Assembly (NCBI GenBank): GCA_005882155.1
Contig: VBCQ01000298.1
Location: 1 to 5,664, forward strand
DNA length: 5,664 bases
Source of the DNA: Betaproteobacteria bacterium
Lineage (GTDB): Bacteria > Pseudomonadota > Gammaproteobacteria > Burkholderiales > Burkholderiaceae_C
Reading direction: 5' to 3'
The position numbers and the translations under genes were made by a program. The notes under the pieces are model-generated. The model saw nothing but the letters and a program-made list of their open reading frames with translations, ran no database searches and was not told where the DNA came from. Below are positions 4,830 to 5,664 of the stretch, one piece after another (position 1 is the stretch's first letter; each line of letters opens with the position of its first letter).

Positions 4830-5664
4830 TCATATCGGGACGAAATCGGTGTCGACCATCGGGACCATCGGCGCCGTCGCGACGCGCGGTCGCCAGCCGA
4901 AGAAGGCCATGACCTCGTCGCGCCGGGCGAAGGTGTCGCGCTTGCCGAGCTTGACCAGCTCGCGCGTGTACGGCGACTCGAACAGCAGGTAGCTCGCCAG
5001 CGCCGCACCGCGCACGTCGTTGCCGCGCCCTTGCACGCCAACACCGCGCAGCAATGCGCGGATTGGCACCGGCAAGCTGCCGATGTGCTTGGCCGCGATG
5101 TCGTCGAGCCGTTGGCTCGGCGCGATCACGAGCACGTCGATCGGCCGCAAGCTCGTCATCGCTCGCGCCTCGGCAGGCAACAGCGACAAGGTGCTGTTGA
5201 TTCGCTGCAGGCGCTCGACATCGACCGCCAACGCATCGAGGAAGATGTTCGACAGCGCATGACCGGCAATCTGCGCGAGGTTCGGGTATTCGCTGCTGCC
5301 CACGCGCTCGCCGGCGGGCTCGTGCATGCGTCCCGCGCCGACGACGAGGATGCGCTGCGAGCCGAGGTGCACGGCCGGCGAGATCGGCGCCGACTGGCGC
5401 ATCGACCCGTCGCCGAAGTATTCGATATGGCCTTCCAGGTTCAGTGGTTGGGCCGGGAACACGAAAGGAATCGCCGACGACGCGAGCAAATGCGGAACGC
5501 TGATGTCGCAGCGCACGGCGATTCGCTGCGAGCGCGTCCACGGCACGATGTCTTTCACTGCGTCGTAGAAGGTCACGTGCATGCCCGAGCCGTAGCTCGA
5601 CGCGGTGACTGCGAGCGCCTGCAGATGGCCGTCGCGCATCACGCGCTTGAGCCGCGCGGTATCG
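4830..5664 (-). CDS. Patatin-like phospholipase family protein, C-terminal part (5' end beyond window)
   Basis: The minus-strand frame is open from the right edge to a TGA at 4832-4830 and gives 277 residues. A GTG and an ATG near 5642-5637 are in frame, but the frame continues upstream of them with family-like sequence, so the real start is outside the window. Patatin-like proteins are serine lipid acyl hydrolases with a Ser-Asp dyad. The catalytic Asp is visible in YFGDGSMRQ (codon 5411-5409, about residue 85 of the fragment), preceded by the typical LLASSAIPFVFPAQ. The GxSxG serine and oxyanion-hole glycines must lie to the right and cannot be checked. The motif reads DGS where DGG or DGA is commoner. 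HLGSQRILVVGAGRMHEP and the helical stretch beyond it fit a long Betaproteobacterial patatin-like protein. Substrate and location are unknown. The gene converges on the ComEA-like gene and shares its terminator hairpin; no functional link is evident. Confidence 0.87.
   Translation of the reverse strand, partial: DTARLKRVMRDGHLQALAVTASSYGSGMHVTFYDAVKDIVPWTRSQRIAVRCDISVPHLLASSAIPFVFPAQPLNLEGHIEYFGDGSMRQSAPISPAVHLGSQRILVVGAGRMHEPAGERVGSSEYPNLAQIAGHALSNIFLDALAVDVERLQRINSTLSLLPAEARAMTSLRPIDVLVIAPSQRLDDIAAKHIGSLPVPIRALLRGVGVQGRGNDVRGAALASYLLFESPYTRELVKLGKRDTFARRDEVMAFFGWRPRVATAPMVPMVDTDFVPI

Noticed and set aside
4639..5541. 300-codon open frame on the minus strand overlapping the patatin gene in another frame
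   Set aside because: The composition is Arg/Ala-rich, it runs through the terminator and into the antisense of the KPAAS repeats, and the patatin frame explains the region.

Overview
The window is an ordinary, high-GC chromosomal segment that reads as Betaproteobacteria, order Burkholderiales. The evidence is the protein sequences, the G/C-rich third codon positions, and the gene order rpsA - ihfB - lapA - lapB - heptose kinase - heptose epimerase. I inferred the placement from recalled family resemblance, not from a search. All six identifiable genes from position 1 to 4778 point right. One gene at the right edge points left.

Layout. Positions 1-411 hold the 3' end of rpsA (ribosomal protein S1, last S1 domain). 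A 121-base gap (412-532) is packed with GC-rich inverted repeats and looks like a dispersed intergenic palindromic element. Then come ihfB (533-862, IHF beta subunit), lapA (924-1238, two-helix inner-membrane protein) and lapB (1228-2388, membrane-anchored TPR/rubredoxin-fold protein). These are followed by rfaE1/hldA (2388-3323, single-domain heptose-7-phosphate kinase) and rfaD/hldD (3320-4312, ADP-heptose 6-epimerase). A secreted ComEA-like helix-hairpin-helix protein with a Lys/Ala/Pro tail lies at 4392-4778. A 12-bp perfect hairpin (4803-4829) separates it from the converging 3' end of a patatin-like phospholipase gene (4830-5664, minus strand, 5' end outside the window).

How the genes fit together. 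lapA, lapB, rfaE1 and rfaD overlap one another by 11, 1 and 4 bases and are almost certainly one translationally coupled unit. Their theme is lipopolysaccharide. In E. coli, LapB controls LpxC turnover and so the rate of lipid A synthesis. The kinase and the epimerase make the ADP-heptose that builds the inner core on lipid A. The unit sits downstream of the housekeeping genes rpsA and ihfB. The ComEA-like gene is probably expressed from its own signals or by readthrough, and it has its own good ribosome binding site.

I found no mobile element, CRISPR array, tRNA/rRNA gene or clearly new system. The most interesting leftovers are non-coding or regulatory: the palindromic block before ihfB, with a hairpin immediately before a start codon that lacks a Shine-Dalgarno sequence; a terminator-like hairpin plus T8 run just inside lapA; and the basic pentapeptide-repeat tail on the ComEA-like protein.
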